Assembly: GCA_030248065.1 (NCBI GenBank)
Contig: JASAMV010001041.1
Span: 1 to 64,000, forward strand
Length of the DNA stretch: 64,000 nucleotides
From: Rhynchonema sp. JSB1_4
Taxonomy: Eukaryota > Nematoda > Chromadorea > Monhysterida > Xyalidae
Direction of reading: 5' to 3'
A program made the translations under genes and the position numbers. Shown in pieces: positions 1 to 10,417 of the stretch. Under the pieces are notes generated by a model. That model was given only the letters and a program-made list of their open reading frames with translations. It had not been told where the DNA came from and ran no database searches. Within the stretch, counting starts at the first letter, position 1. Each line of letters begins with the position of its first letter.

Positions 1-499
1 AGCTCACCAAGTAATCCAATAAGTGATCACCTCGCATGTTTGTGTTCGTACTTCCCCACACAATATGGTGGGAGTTTGAGTCACATCCAATGATCAGCGG
101 TTTTTTTGTTTGTTTCGCATATTGAACGATAGCGGTCAGGTCGGGTCCTGGAATTTGTTTATCATGTGCCATATACGCAGACACCACTATAATTTTCATC
201 GGTTTTTTGTTAATCATGGCCTCAATTTCTACAGCCACGACATCTCGTTTACAGAGATAACTAAGTTTGAAAGCTTTAACATTTTTCGTAATTACACAGG
301 CCCTGGGTGAAACATCACCTGGCCCTCTATGTATAGTCCCCATTTTCCCGCTTAAGCCAAGTATTTGATTTCGACAAACCCACGGCTCTTGGATCAAAGC
401 TATGGACTGTGATGTTTTTCTGAGGGTACGAAACAGCTCGGCTGACGCTCCTCTACTATGTTGAAGATTGATTTGCACAAGGCTAATCGATCCCATCAT
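1..499 (-). mobile_element. non-LTR retrotransposon, endonuclease domain, partial
   Basis: Reading leftward from an ATG at 499 (a second ATG is at 496), the frame stays open to the window edge, about 166 codons. The product reads as the N-terminal APE-type endonuclease of a Jockey/I-like LINE ORF2. An early Q-I-N-L-Q-H-S segment is followed by a catalytic-Glu motif I-Q-E-P-W, a V-V-A-V-E-I strand and a C-D-S-N-S-H-H motif near the end. In this family the endonuclease nicks target DNA for target-primed reverse transcription. The reverse transcriptase would lie beyond position 1 and is not visible. No stop or frameshift is seen, so this part of the element may be young. The family assignment rests on motifs read by eye. 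Confidence 0.85.
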
Positions 500-937
500 G
501 ATAACTTCTCTTTTAGCCTCCGTTGACTATATGTTTTAGCAAAATCATGGGCTACCGGACACAGGAGTCCTTTTACAGCCCTAGATCCGTCATGGACTAC
601 CGGACAAGCTTGCCCTTTTCCAGTCCTAGACATTGGTGTAACCGTGAAAATGACATGGTGCCGTACCCTCTCCTCCTCCTCCTCGCAGCTTCTAGCCGTA
701 CCACTGTCGCACCGAAGCGGAAGCACGGCAGCAGTCTTCCGAGTGATTGTTAGGCCCCGCGTTGCTCGGGACTGGGGGCGCTCTGTAAGGGACTTTTGTT
801 CCATAGTTTTTTTTGTTTGGGGGTTTGGGAAGTTGTTGGGTCCGACGTTGCCTTCCCTTCGCAACGCTTCATTCCCAGTTTTGCGGTTGTGTTTTTTTAT
901 GGATGATATAGCCGATTGGTGGCAATTCAAATGTTAA
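500..937 (-). repeat. probable 5' region of the LINE, with a 46-bp near-repeat
   Basis: This DNA lies upstream of the endonuclease ORF in its sense direction. Two adjacent units at about 545-590 and 591-632 both begin CATGG(G/A)CTACCGGACA, continue through a pyrimidine stretch and end at CCTAGA. Repeated 5' units are common in LINE promoters, so this may be the element's 5' UTR. No homologous protein was recognised in its open frames. Confidence 0.4.
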
Positions 938-1417
938 ACATTGGGAATGGTTATAGCCGATTGGTGGTGGGGTCGCATAAATTGTCATCGAAATGATAAT
1001 GAATGACCATATTATCACAGGAGGTATATTTTATATACCTACACATTAGACTTTTAGCAGCCATATTCTTCATCATCCACAGCTAGCGTTAGCGTGCATG
1101 GATGGACGACGTTGTTTGGAACGGGCCTGGAATTAGTGAGCAGGTGTTTCCTAAATAAGATTTTGTCGGTGTACTTTGTGTTGAGTTCACTCTGATTATG
1201 TAGCGGTGATGTTGTGCTACCCAATTGGTCGACTATGCGGCCTGTTGGCTAGCCATCCATGGTCGCCGCCCCTGCTTTACAGAGGTAGTTAGCGCAACGG
1301 TCGGTTTCCGTCTAGCTAACCATTCCGTCATTCGCCTGAGACGGACGGCCCTGATACCGCGGATTAACGGTTCCCGAAAGGTAATGCACTATACTATACC
1401 TTGATTTTTGGCGACCC
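938..1417. other. intergenic, nothing recognised
   Basis: The sequence is of mixed composition with stop codons in all frames at short spacing. I see no gene, tRNA or clear repeat here. Confidence 0.4.
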
Positions 1418-1542
1418 CCCACCATCTATCTATCGTCAACAAGTTTGGGTCGACCCCCCTCCAGATTTCGGACTTGGGTCATCTATCTATCGTCAACACA
1501 CTTCGGGTCCCAATCGCTATCGTCAACACCCTGACCAAGTAC
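1418..1542 (+). repeat. ATCTATCGTCAACA repeat, copy A (interrupted by a MITE)
   Basis: The unit contains the phrase TATCGTCAACA three times and ends CCAAGTAC. It resumes after the following MITE as CCAAGTACTACACTGCC. A related uninterrupted copy lies at 35689-35795. Copy A is therefore the interrupted form of a dispersed repeat. Confidence 0.75.
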
Positions 1543-1927
1543 CAGTGTAGTTCCTGGGGGGAGGGGGGACCCCCCCTAAGGTACACTAATTTCCCCGACC
1601 AAGGTACACTAGTACACTAATTTCCCCTCCGGGTACACTAATTTCCCCAATTTTTGCCTAAAATGGCGATTTTTGGGCCTAAAATGGGCATTTTTAGGCC
1701 TAAAATGTGTGATTTTTAGGTCAATGTTCTCAAAAGTCGCCAAAATACCCTTTTTATGAAGAATTTTTTTCAAAAATGGGTAAAAACAGGTCAAATTTTC
1801 TACCTCAAAAAGTGACTTTTTCCTGATTTTGGGTCTTCCCCCCTTCCCCCCAGGGAGGTACACTAATTTCCCCTCCGAAAAAGTAGGGAGGTACACTAAT
1901 TTCCCCGCCGGACCAGGAACTACACTG
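1543..1927. mobile_element. hAT-like MITE, family A
   Basis: Ends are CAGTGTAGTTCCTGG and its inverse CCAGGAACTACACTG. The element is about 385 bp and flanked by a perfect 8-bp duplication CCAAGTAC. The interior has C/G-rich runs and the internal phrase GGCCTAAAATG, shared with the other family A copies. It has no transposase ORF. Terminal CAGTG plus an 8-bp duplication is the hAT signature, so this is a non-autonomous hAT derivative. Confidence 0.9.
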
Positions 1928-1937
1928 CCAAGTACTA

Positions 1938-3269
1938 CACTGCCCCCAATGGTACCCTACCCGCCCCGGCCTGGTACGCTGGCTACCCCCCTACCCGCCC
2001 CGCTCTGGTACCCTACCCCCCTACCCGCCCTGGTACCCCACCCGCCCCGATTTTTACCCCCAAAATGCCCATTTTTCGGTCAAAAATGCCCAAATTTCGA
2101 CCGAAAACCCTAAAAAGTGCAAAAAAATCTCGCGCTGCGCGCGATATATGTACTTTTTAGTACATAAAAACAGGCGCGCGAAAAAACTTGTGTTCATGTA
2201 CCCAGAGTTCGGTAGGAAACAAAAGGAAAAAAAATTTTCGTTTTTTTCCTTTTTTTCCGAGGAAAAAAACTGTACCCAAAGAAAAGGAAAAAATATAGGA
2301 AAAAATGAAGCAATAGGAAAAAAGGTAATTTTTTTTAGGAAAAAAACGAAAAATCGAAAGGAAAAAAACGTCTGTCCAGCAAAAAAAACCAACACTGCTT
2401 GTAATCGCATTTATTCGTGTCTATTCGTCAATAAGAGGCGTATTATGTGCTCTGAACGAACAACAAACGTGCATAAGTGTACCTGTGCACCACTATCAAA
2501 AGGAGTGTATAGCAGTGTTTCATTTAGTTCTTATAAATGTGAGCAAGATTATAATATTAGAGTAGTATAAAGCTGCATATATAGTTTCGGACCCTTTCAC
2601 GAGACTATATATGTCACAATGCATCCGGGTCCTCATCAGTCATAAGATGCATTGCTCCCTCCCTATTCTATTAGAAGATGTATGAGTTTTGAAATACAAA
2701 AAGGAAAAATTTTTTAGAAAAAGAAAAAGGAAACAGTAACAGGGAAGAAAAAGACAGAGTATGAGACTTTAACTGACGGAAAAGAAACTTTATGGAAAAT
2801 TGTGTCATTTTGTTCCCTTTTTTATGTGCGCTGTAAATGACTTGTCGATAAATTTTGTAAGAACACTGGATAATCCTAGTTGTAGCCAATCGCTGGATTG
2901 GTACAAATTCAAATATTGAGTAGGGAACAACAACTGGCCAAAGGCCAATCAGTGCAAGGAAGAGACATTCATACCGTCGGAGTTTCTTAAGTACTGGTAA
3001 TTTATTGGGAAAAAACGGTTTTTTTGAATCGTGTTCGTGCCTGAATGAAACACGCAGGCGGGGATTATAGGGTCGCTTTCAGCTGTTTTAGGCCTTTTAA
3101 AGCAATTTTGTAACATGGCTTCGCAAGTACCCCGAAGAAAATTTTTAGCCATTTTCAGACCAAAAGACACATTTTCTCGAAAAAATAAATTACCGGTGGT
3201 AATTTTTTCGGGCAGTGCTGTGGCTGGGGCGGGGGGAGGAGGAACGCCCAATCCGCCCAATGGTACCGT
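1938..3269. other. intergenic, low-complexity and AT-rich
   Basis: A C-rich block with repeated TACCC(C/T)ACCCGCC lies at about 1945-2050. A GCGC-rich palindromic patch is near 2130-2180. A long A/T-rich stretch of GGAAAAAA runs occupies about 2215-2375. The open frames here are artefacts of composition. No gene is recognised. Confidence 0.55.
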
Positions 3270-3479
3270 CATGGATTTTTTCTAACCAAATTTAGTAGCT
3301 TTTCAGCTACTAAATTTTTTGAAAAGCTAGTAAATTTTCAAATTTAGTAGCGCAAAAGCTACTAAATTTTTATATTTGGGCCAAAAAAGCTGGTAAATTG
3401 GCATTTCTGCAGAAAAGCTACTAAATTTTTCACTTTCCTAGCTTTTTACTACTAGCCCATTTTGAAAAAATAAACCCTG
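3270..3479 (-). mobile_element. AT-rich hAT-like MITE, family C
   Basis: The element runs from CATGGATTTTTTCTAACC to AATAAACCCTG and is flanked by a perfect 8-bp duplication GGTACCGT. Its interior repeats TTTAGTAGCTTTT in both orientations, so it can fold on itself. It is a reverse-oriented relative of the element at 19907-20117. It is about 210 bp with no coding capacity. Confidence 0.85.
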
Positions 3480-3948
3480 GGTACCGTACCCGCCCCGACC
3501 AAATTAATCGCACGTTCGGAAATGGGCCGGATAAAGCCGGCCCGGCCCGCAGTCCCGGTCAGCCAATTTTCAAGGGTCGAAAACTGAAGAAGTCCAACAA
3601 AAATTTTCCCATTTATTTTCCCCTTTCTTTTTACTATTTTTTTCCGTCGGCGAGCATTTTTTCAATTTTTTTGCTCCTTTTTTATCGGAAAAATTTTTTT
3701 CCCTCCCATGTATACGGTCCAATCCGCGGCCCACCGAGGTCGACCAAGTCCAAAATCCTGGCCGGGCACTTGCCTGTTGTACCGGGTCGGTCGGTCGGGT
3801 CGTTTCCGATCTCTGGTGATTTTATAACATTTTCCTTGCAAGCTCTTTGTCGTTCTCGCTGCTCCTGCGGCACCATTGAACTGCGGTTAAGTTTCAGATC
3901 ATAAATAACAGCTGGATTGGGTAAAAGAGGTGAAACGCAACAACAAAA
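3480..3948 (+). promoter_or_regulatory. upstream region of the L4 gene
   Basis: This 470-bp stretch precedes the L4 start codon. It holds a GC-rich GGCCGG/CCGGCC patch near 3527-3556 and long pyrimidine tracts at about 3610-3705, as often seen near ribosomal protein gene starts. No TATA box or splice-leader acceptor could be fixed with confidence. Confidence 0.35.
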
Positions 3949-6900
3949 ATGTCTCTTTCGCGGCCCCTCGTCACCGTTTACAACGAGAAGAATGAGCCAA
4001 CGGCCACACAGATTCGTCGGCCTGCCGTGCTTGAGGCACCCATTCGTCCGGATTTGGTCAATTTCATCCACGATCAAATTCGCAAGAACAAGCGACAGCC
4101 GTACGCTGTATCTGTGAAAGCCGGTTCGTCTCGTTCAGTGATTTTGGATGTCGGTGGTGCCGGTGCCAGTTAGCGGTGGCAATAGCCACAGCACAATATG
4201 ATTTTCTTCCCCAACCCAGCGTAGTTCCTGTGGGGAGGGGATCCCCCGTTAGGAACCAATATGCTTGCGGAAAAATTGGCCTTTTATATTTTTGGAAAAA
4301 TTGCCGAAAAAACGATAAATAACCGTGGTGTAGAACCGTAGAAGCACACCACAACAGCGGTGTAGTTGGGTGCCCCCTGGTATGGGGTATGGGAAATCGG
4401 CCGGGGATATATGGGGTATGGAAATTTTTCACCTTTGGAACAAGCACCCCGAAGAAATGACTTTTTGACCCCGAGAAGTACCTAAATTGACCATTTTTTG
4501 CCTAAAATGTCAAAAATCACTGGCTACCGCTCGACCAATTTTTGGCACTTTTAGAAGATTTTTGGAGTTATTTTTTCAGAAACCCCACCCTCGGGTATGG
4601 GAAATTTTGTAATATTTGGATTTGGAGAAACCCCCCAGGTATGGGAAATTTTTGATTTTTTGGGTATGATGGTTAGATGGTATGTGTGGGAAATTTCCCG
4701 AAAATTGGGCTGGGTATTGAAAAATTTCGATTTCTCAACGAAATCACTGCACCACAAACAAGAGTGTAAGAGTCATCAATTGTGGAACAAGCAGGAAAGC
4801 TTGCCAGAGCAACATGTGCTAAATTTATGGGCTCTACTGCAGTACAGTGTAGTTCCTGGTCCGGAGGGGGAACAGGCGGTACCCCCTTTTTTCGGAGGGG
4901 GAACAGACGTACCCACCTGAGGGGAAGGGGGAGGACCCAAATTTGGAGAAAAGTCATTCTTTGAGGTCGAAAATTTGACCCATTTTTGCCTCTTTTTGGA
5001 AAAAATTCTCCATAAAAAGGGTATATTGGCGATTTTTGACAACATTGACCTAAAAATCACTCATTTTATGCTTAAAATGCCTATTTTAGGCCTAAATTTG
5101 CCTATTTTAGGCACAAATTGGGGGAGCAGACGTACCCGGAGGGGGAACAGTGGGGCAGGCGTACCATGGAGGGGGAACAGACGTACCCGGGGGGACCCCC
5201 TCCCCCCAGGAACTACACTGCTGCAGTACGTGTCAGTGCAGTGCCCAAGCCGGAGTTTGAAAAAGAAACCAAATTCGTGCCAGTCCTTGGGTTGATTTAA
5301 CATGGCGATACGACCTGTGGTAGAGCGAATGTACGTTAATCAACTCTTGTTGCTTGATCAGGCCACCAAACATCGGCCGAATCGTGGGGCACCGGTCGTG
5401 CCGTGGCTCGTATTCCCCGTGTGCGTGGCGGCGGCACACATCGATCTGGTCAGGGTGCGTTCGGCAACATGTGTCGTGGTGGTCGAATGTTTGCGCCGAA
5501 TAAGGTTAACGCTTGTTGGTTTTTACGTTGCAGAAAACGACTCTTTCTTTTATGAAAATTGATAATGGGACGCGTTGTGATCGCCTTCACTGCGACCAGA
5601 TGTTCGATTTTCACTGTTTCATTTCCGAAAATTACAGGTCTGGCGTCGCTGGCATCGTCGCGTGAATGTGGCGCAGAAACGTTATGCCATCTGCTCTGCG
5701 ATTGCTGCGTCCGCTATGCCCCCGTTGGTGATGGCACGAGGTTCGTGTAAACTTTCTCACATCGTTTTTAGAACCTCAGCCGAAATTCGTTTTTTTTCAG
5801 GCCACATTATCGACCAGATCCCCGAAGTGCCACTCGTTGTGTCGGATAAAATCGAGGGATTCACGAAGACCAAAGAGGCTGTCTCGTTCCTGCGTCGAAT
5901 TCACGCGTATGCCGATGTTGAGAAGGTGATGTGTAATCCATAATTATTGCTTGTTTTTGTTGGCGTTGGTTGATTGGTGAAATACCAATGTATATTTTCG
6001 TTCGCGTGTCCAAGGTCATCAAGTCGAAACGTTACCGAGCCGGAAAGGGCAAGTCGCGCAATCGACGATACAAGAAGAAACTCGGTCCCGTCATCATCTA
6101 CAATCAGGACAACGGCGTGAAGCGTGCCTTCCGCAATATTCCTGGTGGGTTTATGAAGGCCACATAATTATCTTTATTTTCCTCAGTAAATTGGACCATA
6201 AAATGCACAAAAATTTTTTGCAGGAATTGACTTCATGCACGTTGATCGCATGAATCTGCTGAAACTGGCGCCCGGTGGTCATTTGGGCCGATTCTGCATC
6301 TGGACGGAAAGCGCCTTCCGCAAGCTCGACTCCATCTACGGGACGTTGACGGCGGAGAGCAAACAGAAGACTGGCTGGAAGTGTGTTTCGCTATTTTGCG
6401 TTTTGCAGATAACTACCCAAACCGATGGCATTTGGAAGGAAGGCGTACTCTCGTCTGTCGTGCATGGCACCATAGTTGTGTCAAAAAATTGTTTATCTCG
6501 ACACTCTGCCACGATCATTATTTTATCGACCAAGCATAGTGGGTCCATCGGTCTTGCTCACCGCAGCGCTGCAACTTGTACAACTGTTGACAGATTGCCG
6601 AAACCGTTGATGACGAACGCCGACTTCACGCGTCTGATCAACAGCGAGGAGATCCAGAAGGCGGTGCGCCCGGCGAAGACCAACAAATGCACGCACGCCA
6701 AGATACACGGCAATCCACTGCGACAGCACCGACGAATGGTCAAGTTGAATCCGTACGCGTCCGTGCTGAAACGCGCAGCCATACTCACACAGCAACGCGC
6801 GTTGTTGAAGAAAATGGAGGTGCGTTCACAATTGGTGTTGGTTGAACCGGTTTTAGCTTGCTCATGTGTGCTGCAACGAATGAGCAGCAAATGTGGAAAA

Positions 6901-7148
6901 ACTCGCGAGCTTTAGAATATTGTCGAAACATTCTGATGAAGTCGTGCAACAAGTTTTCTGTTCTCTGTACGTTGATTGACCCAAGTCTCTTTTGAAAGAA
7001 AAGCCACACTTCTGTGCGAAAGCCTAAACCTAAGTAGGTTTTTAGAACATCAGCTAAATTTGGCATTATCCCGTTCGTTTATTGCTTTTCGTATCAGCTT
7101 TATTATTCATCTTTACAGGCTGCCAAGAAGAAACGAGCTGCAAAGTAA
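3949..7148 (+). CDS. rpl-4: 60S ribosomal protein L4 (uL4)
   Basis: Structural protein of the large ribosomal subunit, with a globular body and a long loop lining the exit tunnel. Eight exons fit: 3949-4123, 5362-5504, 5638-5740, 5801-5925, 6015-6144, 6224-6380, 6594-6819, 7119-7148. They give 1,089 nt, 362 residues, in phase throughout. Recognisable L4 stretches in order are RPDLVNF, the tunnel-loop [49 protein letters not shown] and KLNPYA. The tail is a short lysine-rich exon, much shorter than in vertebrates but near the usual invertebrate size. The start has the favourable context AAAAATG. Intron 1 (1,238 bp) is inflated by two MITEs. The exon 5 acceptor is AAG rather than CAG. Confidence 0.96.
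4355..4749. mobile_element. hAT-like MITE, family B (L4 intron 1)
   Basis: The element begins CAGCGGTGTAGTTGGG, ends CAACGAAATCACTG and is flanked by a perfect 8-bp duplication CACCACAA. The interior repeats GGTATGGGAAAT(T/C). It is about 395 bp, non-coding, and shares ends with the copies at 7838 and 13488. Confidence 0.88.
4845..5220. mobile_element. hAT-like MITE, family A (L4 intron 1)
   Basis: Ends are CAGTGTAGTTCCTGG and CCAGGAACTACACTG, with a perfect 8-bp duplication CTGCAGTA. It lies only about 95 bp downstream of a family B MITE in the same intron. It is non-coding, about 376 bp, and carries the G-rich GGAGGGGGAACAG phrase near both ends. Confidence 0.92.
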
Positions 7149-7837
7149 GACGACAATGAAGAAAGACGAAAATTACAAATCCGGCTTATTTTATGGGGGG
7201 TGTTGTTGTTGCGCATAGCGATATGATAATTCGTTTATCATTGTGTTCGTTTTTAGGCGAATTATTCACACAAAACAAAAATTGTTGACGTTAATTTCTT
7301 GTTGAAAAGGTGTTTATTGGCATAAAAAGTTGTTTGTGAACTTGTGTTTTGTTTTATTATTTGACTGGTGGCGTGCGATTCGCCTTGTTTCCCAATTACC
7401 TTGCTGTTGTGGCGTTGCTTCATCTTCTGTCTGTGCGTCCATTGTCAGATGTTCTGCACATATTTGAGTTATTTCCCCTTGTTTTTGCAGATTGACAGGT
7501 TACCGTCATCGACCTGATCGTTGTGCTGTGGCTTTGTCGAGTAAAAATTAAAGTAAGTTTTCACTTCATATTTTATTCGTACAATTTCACAGAAATTAGT
7601 GTAGGGGAAGGGGCCCCTCGAGTTCGATAATTTAGGTTCGTTGAGCTTCCCCCATAAATGCCGTGCTACTCTGTTCACAAACTGCCGGTGCAGGCCCCAC
7701 CATTTGAGATCTGAAGTTTAGCTACTGTAATATCACAACTTTTGATTAAGTGTTGTTAGCATTATGATAATGTAAATAACGCGCAGATATTGAGTTGATT
7801 ATCTTTCTTTTGATGGTTTGAAGTGAAGACCAACCAC
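7149..7837. other. region 3' of L4, no gene seen
   Basis: This is AT-rich sequence between the L4 stop and a MITE. It probably contains the L4 3' UTR. I see no canonical AATAAA close to the stop and nothing coding. Confidence 0.4.
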
Positions 7838-8231
7838 CAGTGGTGTCGTTAGGCTTTCCGCCCACGCGGGTATTCTGGTATTGATATCCCGATTTTTTGA
7901 CTGAGGGTAACCTGGCCTCCTGACTGTTTGGCCAAGTGTATCTGACCCATAAAAAGGCCGAAAATTTAGCAAAAGTCGACCATTTTCGTCTTAAATTTGT
8001 TACAAATCGCTTGCTGAAGCATGCATAATGCCATTTTCGACTACTGAAGGTAATTTTTGCAAATTGCCTTCCAAGTTTGCTCATTTTTTAGGCATTTTAA
8101 AAGCATTTTGCAGATAATCCTTGAGCTTTTGGGGCGTACGCCCCTCACCCTGGCCGGGGATCTGGTATCCTGGATTTTCGTCCAGGGGTATCCTGGTGTC
8201 CTGACTTTTTGATTTCCCAACGACACCACTG
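7838..8231. mobile_element. hAT-like MITE, family B
   Basis: Ends are CAGTGGTGTCGTT and AACGACACCACTG. Flanks are CCAACCAC and CCAACCAA, a 7-of-8 match to a target duplication. It is about 394 bp and non-coding, and lies between the convergent L4 and LysM genes. Confidence 0.85.
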
Positions 8232-8329
8232 CCAACCAACCCACAACCCAATTACCGCGCATTATTTCACAGAATCGGGTTGAAACCCGTGTGACACAAG
8301 AAGGTTGACTAAAATTGCCATGTGTTGAC

Positions 8330-9466
8330 TTAGTCGGGCGGATGAAAGCCGTTCGTCACTGCGTTTGGGTCTTCGTCGGCATGATCTTGACTGAACCTGG
8401 AAATTTCGCGTTGGAATGTATCGGGGTCGGTGACCATCAAAATTACTGTGATGTGTAATTTTCAGATCAAAAATTCAGCAGAACTTACATGGATTGTTGT
8501 CCGATTCTGCGAATCTCCTTCTTGCTTGTTTTTATAAGTTTATCGATTCGACTGAACATGTCTTCGGCTTTCTCTCTCTCTACACCCGCCGACTGAAATG
8601 CGAGCCCGGTCGAGGGGTGTTGTGAATTTTTGCCACTTGCAATTGAGTTTTGCGACGAACTCTGCTTCGGCGGCGTGCGTTTGAGTTGGATTGAGCATTG
8701 TTGTTGTTGTTGTCGTGTCCGATCGCCAATGCTGCTTGTACTTGAACATTCGTCATTCGAATTTGAACTGGAAGTTGATGCGATCATGTCGACTTCGGAT
8801 AGTGAGACGGTGGACAGTGAATCCATAGAAATGGTGGCGTCCTCCGTCGATATCACCGGGATTAGCAGCTCGGATTTGAGGTACATCGATTCCGTTGACC
8901 ACAGCTTGTTGACCCGCTTGATTTCGGTCATCTGGAATGCGTGCGACAGTCACGGTGGCGTTGGATCCGGGATTTAGGATCATATCGAGTGCCTGGAACT
9001 CTTAAAGCGCGAGCGCCAGTTGACATGCAACTGTTGCGATGGCGGTGGCGCATGGCATCAAGCAAATCACCAGTGTTTGGGTTTAGTTCCGAAAGGTTGT
9101 GCGGGGGATTCTCGGTATTTCAATCTACTTTGTTTGCGCGCCGAAGTGGCAAAAAATCGATCAAAATAACCACTCCAACCGTGCTTCCATATTTCAACGC
9201 CAGTCCCTGCAGTGTGTCATTGTGACTGATCGTGTGCCTCGCCACCATCACGTATTTGGGTCGACTCGATGTCGGTGTGGTTGTACCGTATCGTCGATGA
9301 CGTTGTGGACCGCACAGGAACGTGGTCTCCTGCCATTGGTCCGTATTAATTGAGATTGAATTGTGATAGGTTTTACAAAATATAAACTGGCTTTGTATCA
9401 GGCTGAGACCATTTTGCCAGTGTTTGGACTCACCTCGATTTCTGGTCCGTCGAAAAAGGATGCCAT
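8330..9466 (-). CDS. LysM-domain protein (LYSMD1/2-like)
   Basis: Small cytosolic-type LysM protein of unclear function; animal members have no proven peptidoglycan ligand. Four exons join in phase: 9466-9434, 9329-9180, 8931-8489, 8396-8330. They give 693 nt, 230 residues. The LysM domain (about residues 40-85) spans exons 2 and 3, with HTISHNDTLQGLALKYG then IKRVNKLWS and LLIPV, matching the family's signature order. The N-terminus MASFFDGPE lacks a signal peptide or membrane segment. After the domain the protein is Ser/Gln-rich and ends in a short charged helix, as in LYSMD2 (about 215 residues in mammals). It is divergent from gp210 with about 950 bp between starts. Confidence 0.88.
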
Positions 9467-10417
9467 TTTCGTGCCTTTGGAAGACTAGAGTGACTTTCTG
9501 CTTCTGACATTCATTGCTGCGCTTGATTGAGCGTTCAGGTTCGATTCGACATCATGTGAAGCACGTTGCTGGTATATGTCTGGGAAGATTATCGGCGTGC
9601 GTGAAATTTCAGCTGCTCTGATCTGAAAGGTGCTGAAAACCAGTGCCAGAAGCGGTGCGCATCGTCCGCCGTGCGCGTTTTTCTAAATACATGACTGCCA
9701 AAACCCCAAAAAAGGCTGTCAAATGAGAGATTGACATGTAATAAATTGTTTGGCAATTGGTTGATATAAACTGAGAAAGATTGAATACGACGAGCGAGCA
9801 GAATACTGATCACAGTCGCCGGTAGCTGCCGCAAAGCACCACATGACGAACATTGTGTGTGAGAGAGACAGAGAGAGTGCGTGCACACATTGACCAGACT
9901 CGGACAATCTATGTATTTTTTCTATTTGCAGCGAAACAGTATCTTCTCATAATAAGCACTGCGCACACAACACAAATCACAGTCACTTTCACTGATCCGA
10001 GATGTAACGCCCCAATGATGTTGTATACTGTTTCTCTGACATAACTTACCGTGTGTGTGCAGCTGCGCTTGTGCGGGGCGTGCTGCGTGTGTGGCATCCT
10101 GTACATATAAATCGATCGGAATAAAAAAACGTCGGACGGGCAAATGTTTCAGATTTCGGGAGAGTTTTGAAATTTCCCAAGCCCCCAAAAGATGCGTTGT
10201 ATTTTCACCTTTTCGAAATTAGGCTATTCCCATTGTTTTATGTTTTGTTCTTTCGTAAGGGTGATGCAATGAGCCAATGGTTTGTCTTGCTTTGCACGTG
10301 ATTTGTCGCAATAAGAACGTTTTTTGTCGAACACATAAAGCCCAGACTTGCAAGTGTTCCACATTCACCACTGTGTTTTGGGTTTCCAATCACTCTGCTT
10401 TCTGTTCAGGCACAAAA
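9467..10417. promoter_or_regulatory. divergent intergenic region, LysM gene and gp210
   Basis: This 951-bp gap separates two genes transcribed away from each other. It includes a short GAGAGAGACAGAGAGAG tract near 9861. It should hold both promoters and any 5' UTR exons. No core element could be assigned. Confidence 0.4.

Noticed and set aside
1829..2410. Open frames of 90-140 codons with Pro/Phe/Lys runs
   Set aside because: They come from C-rich and A/T-rich low-complexity DNA and MITE ends, with no protein motifs.
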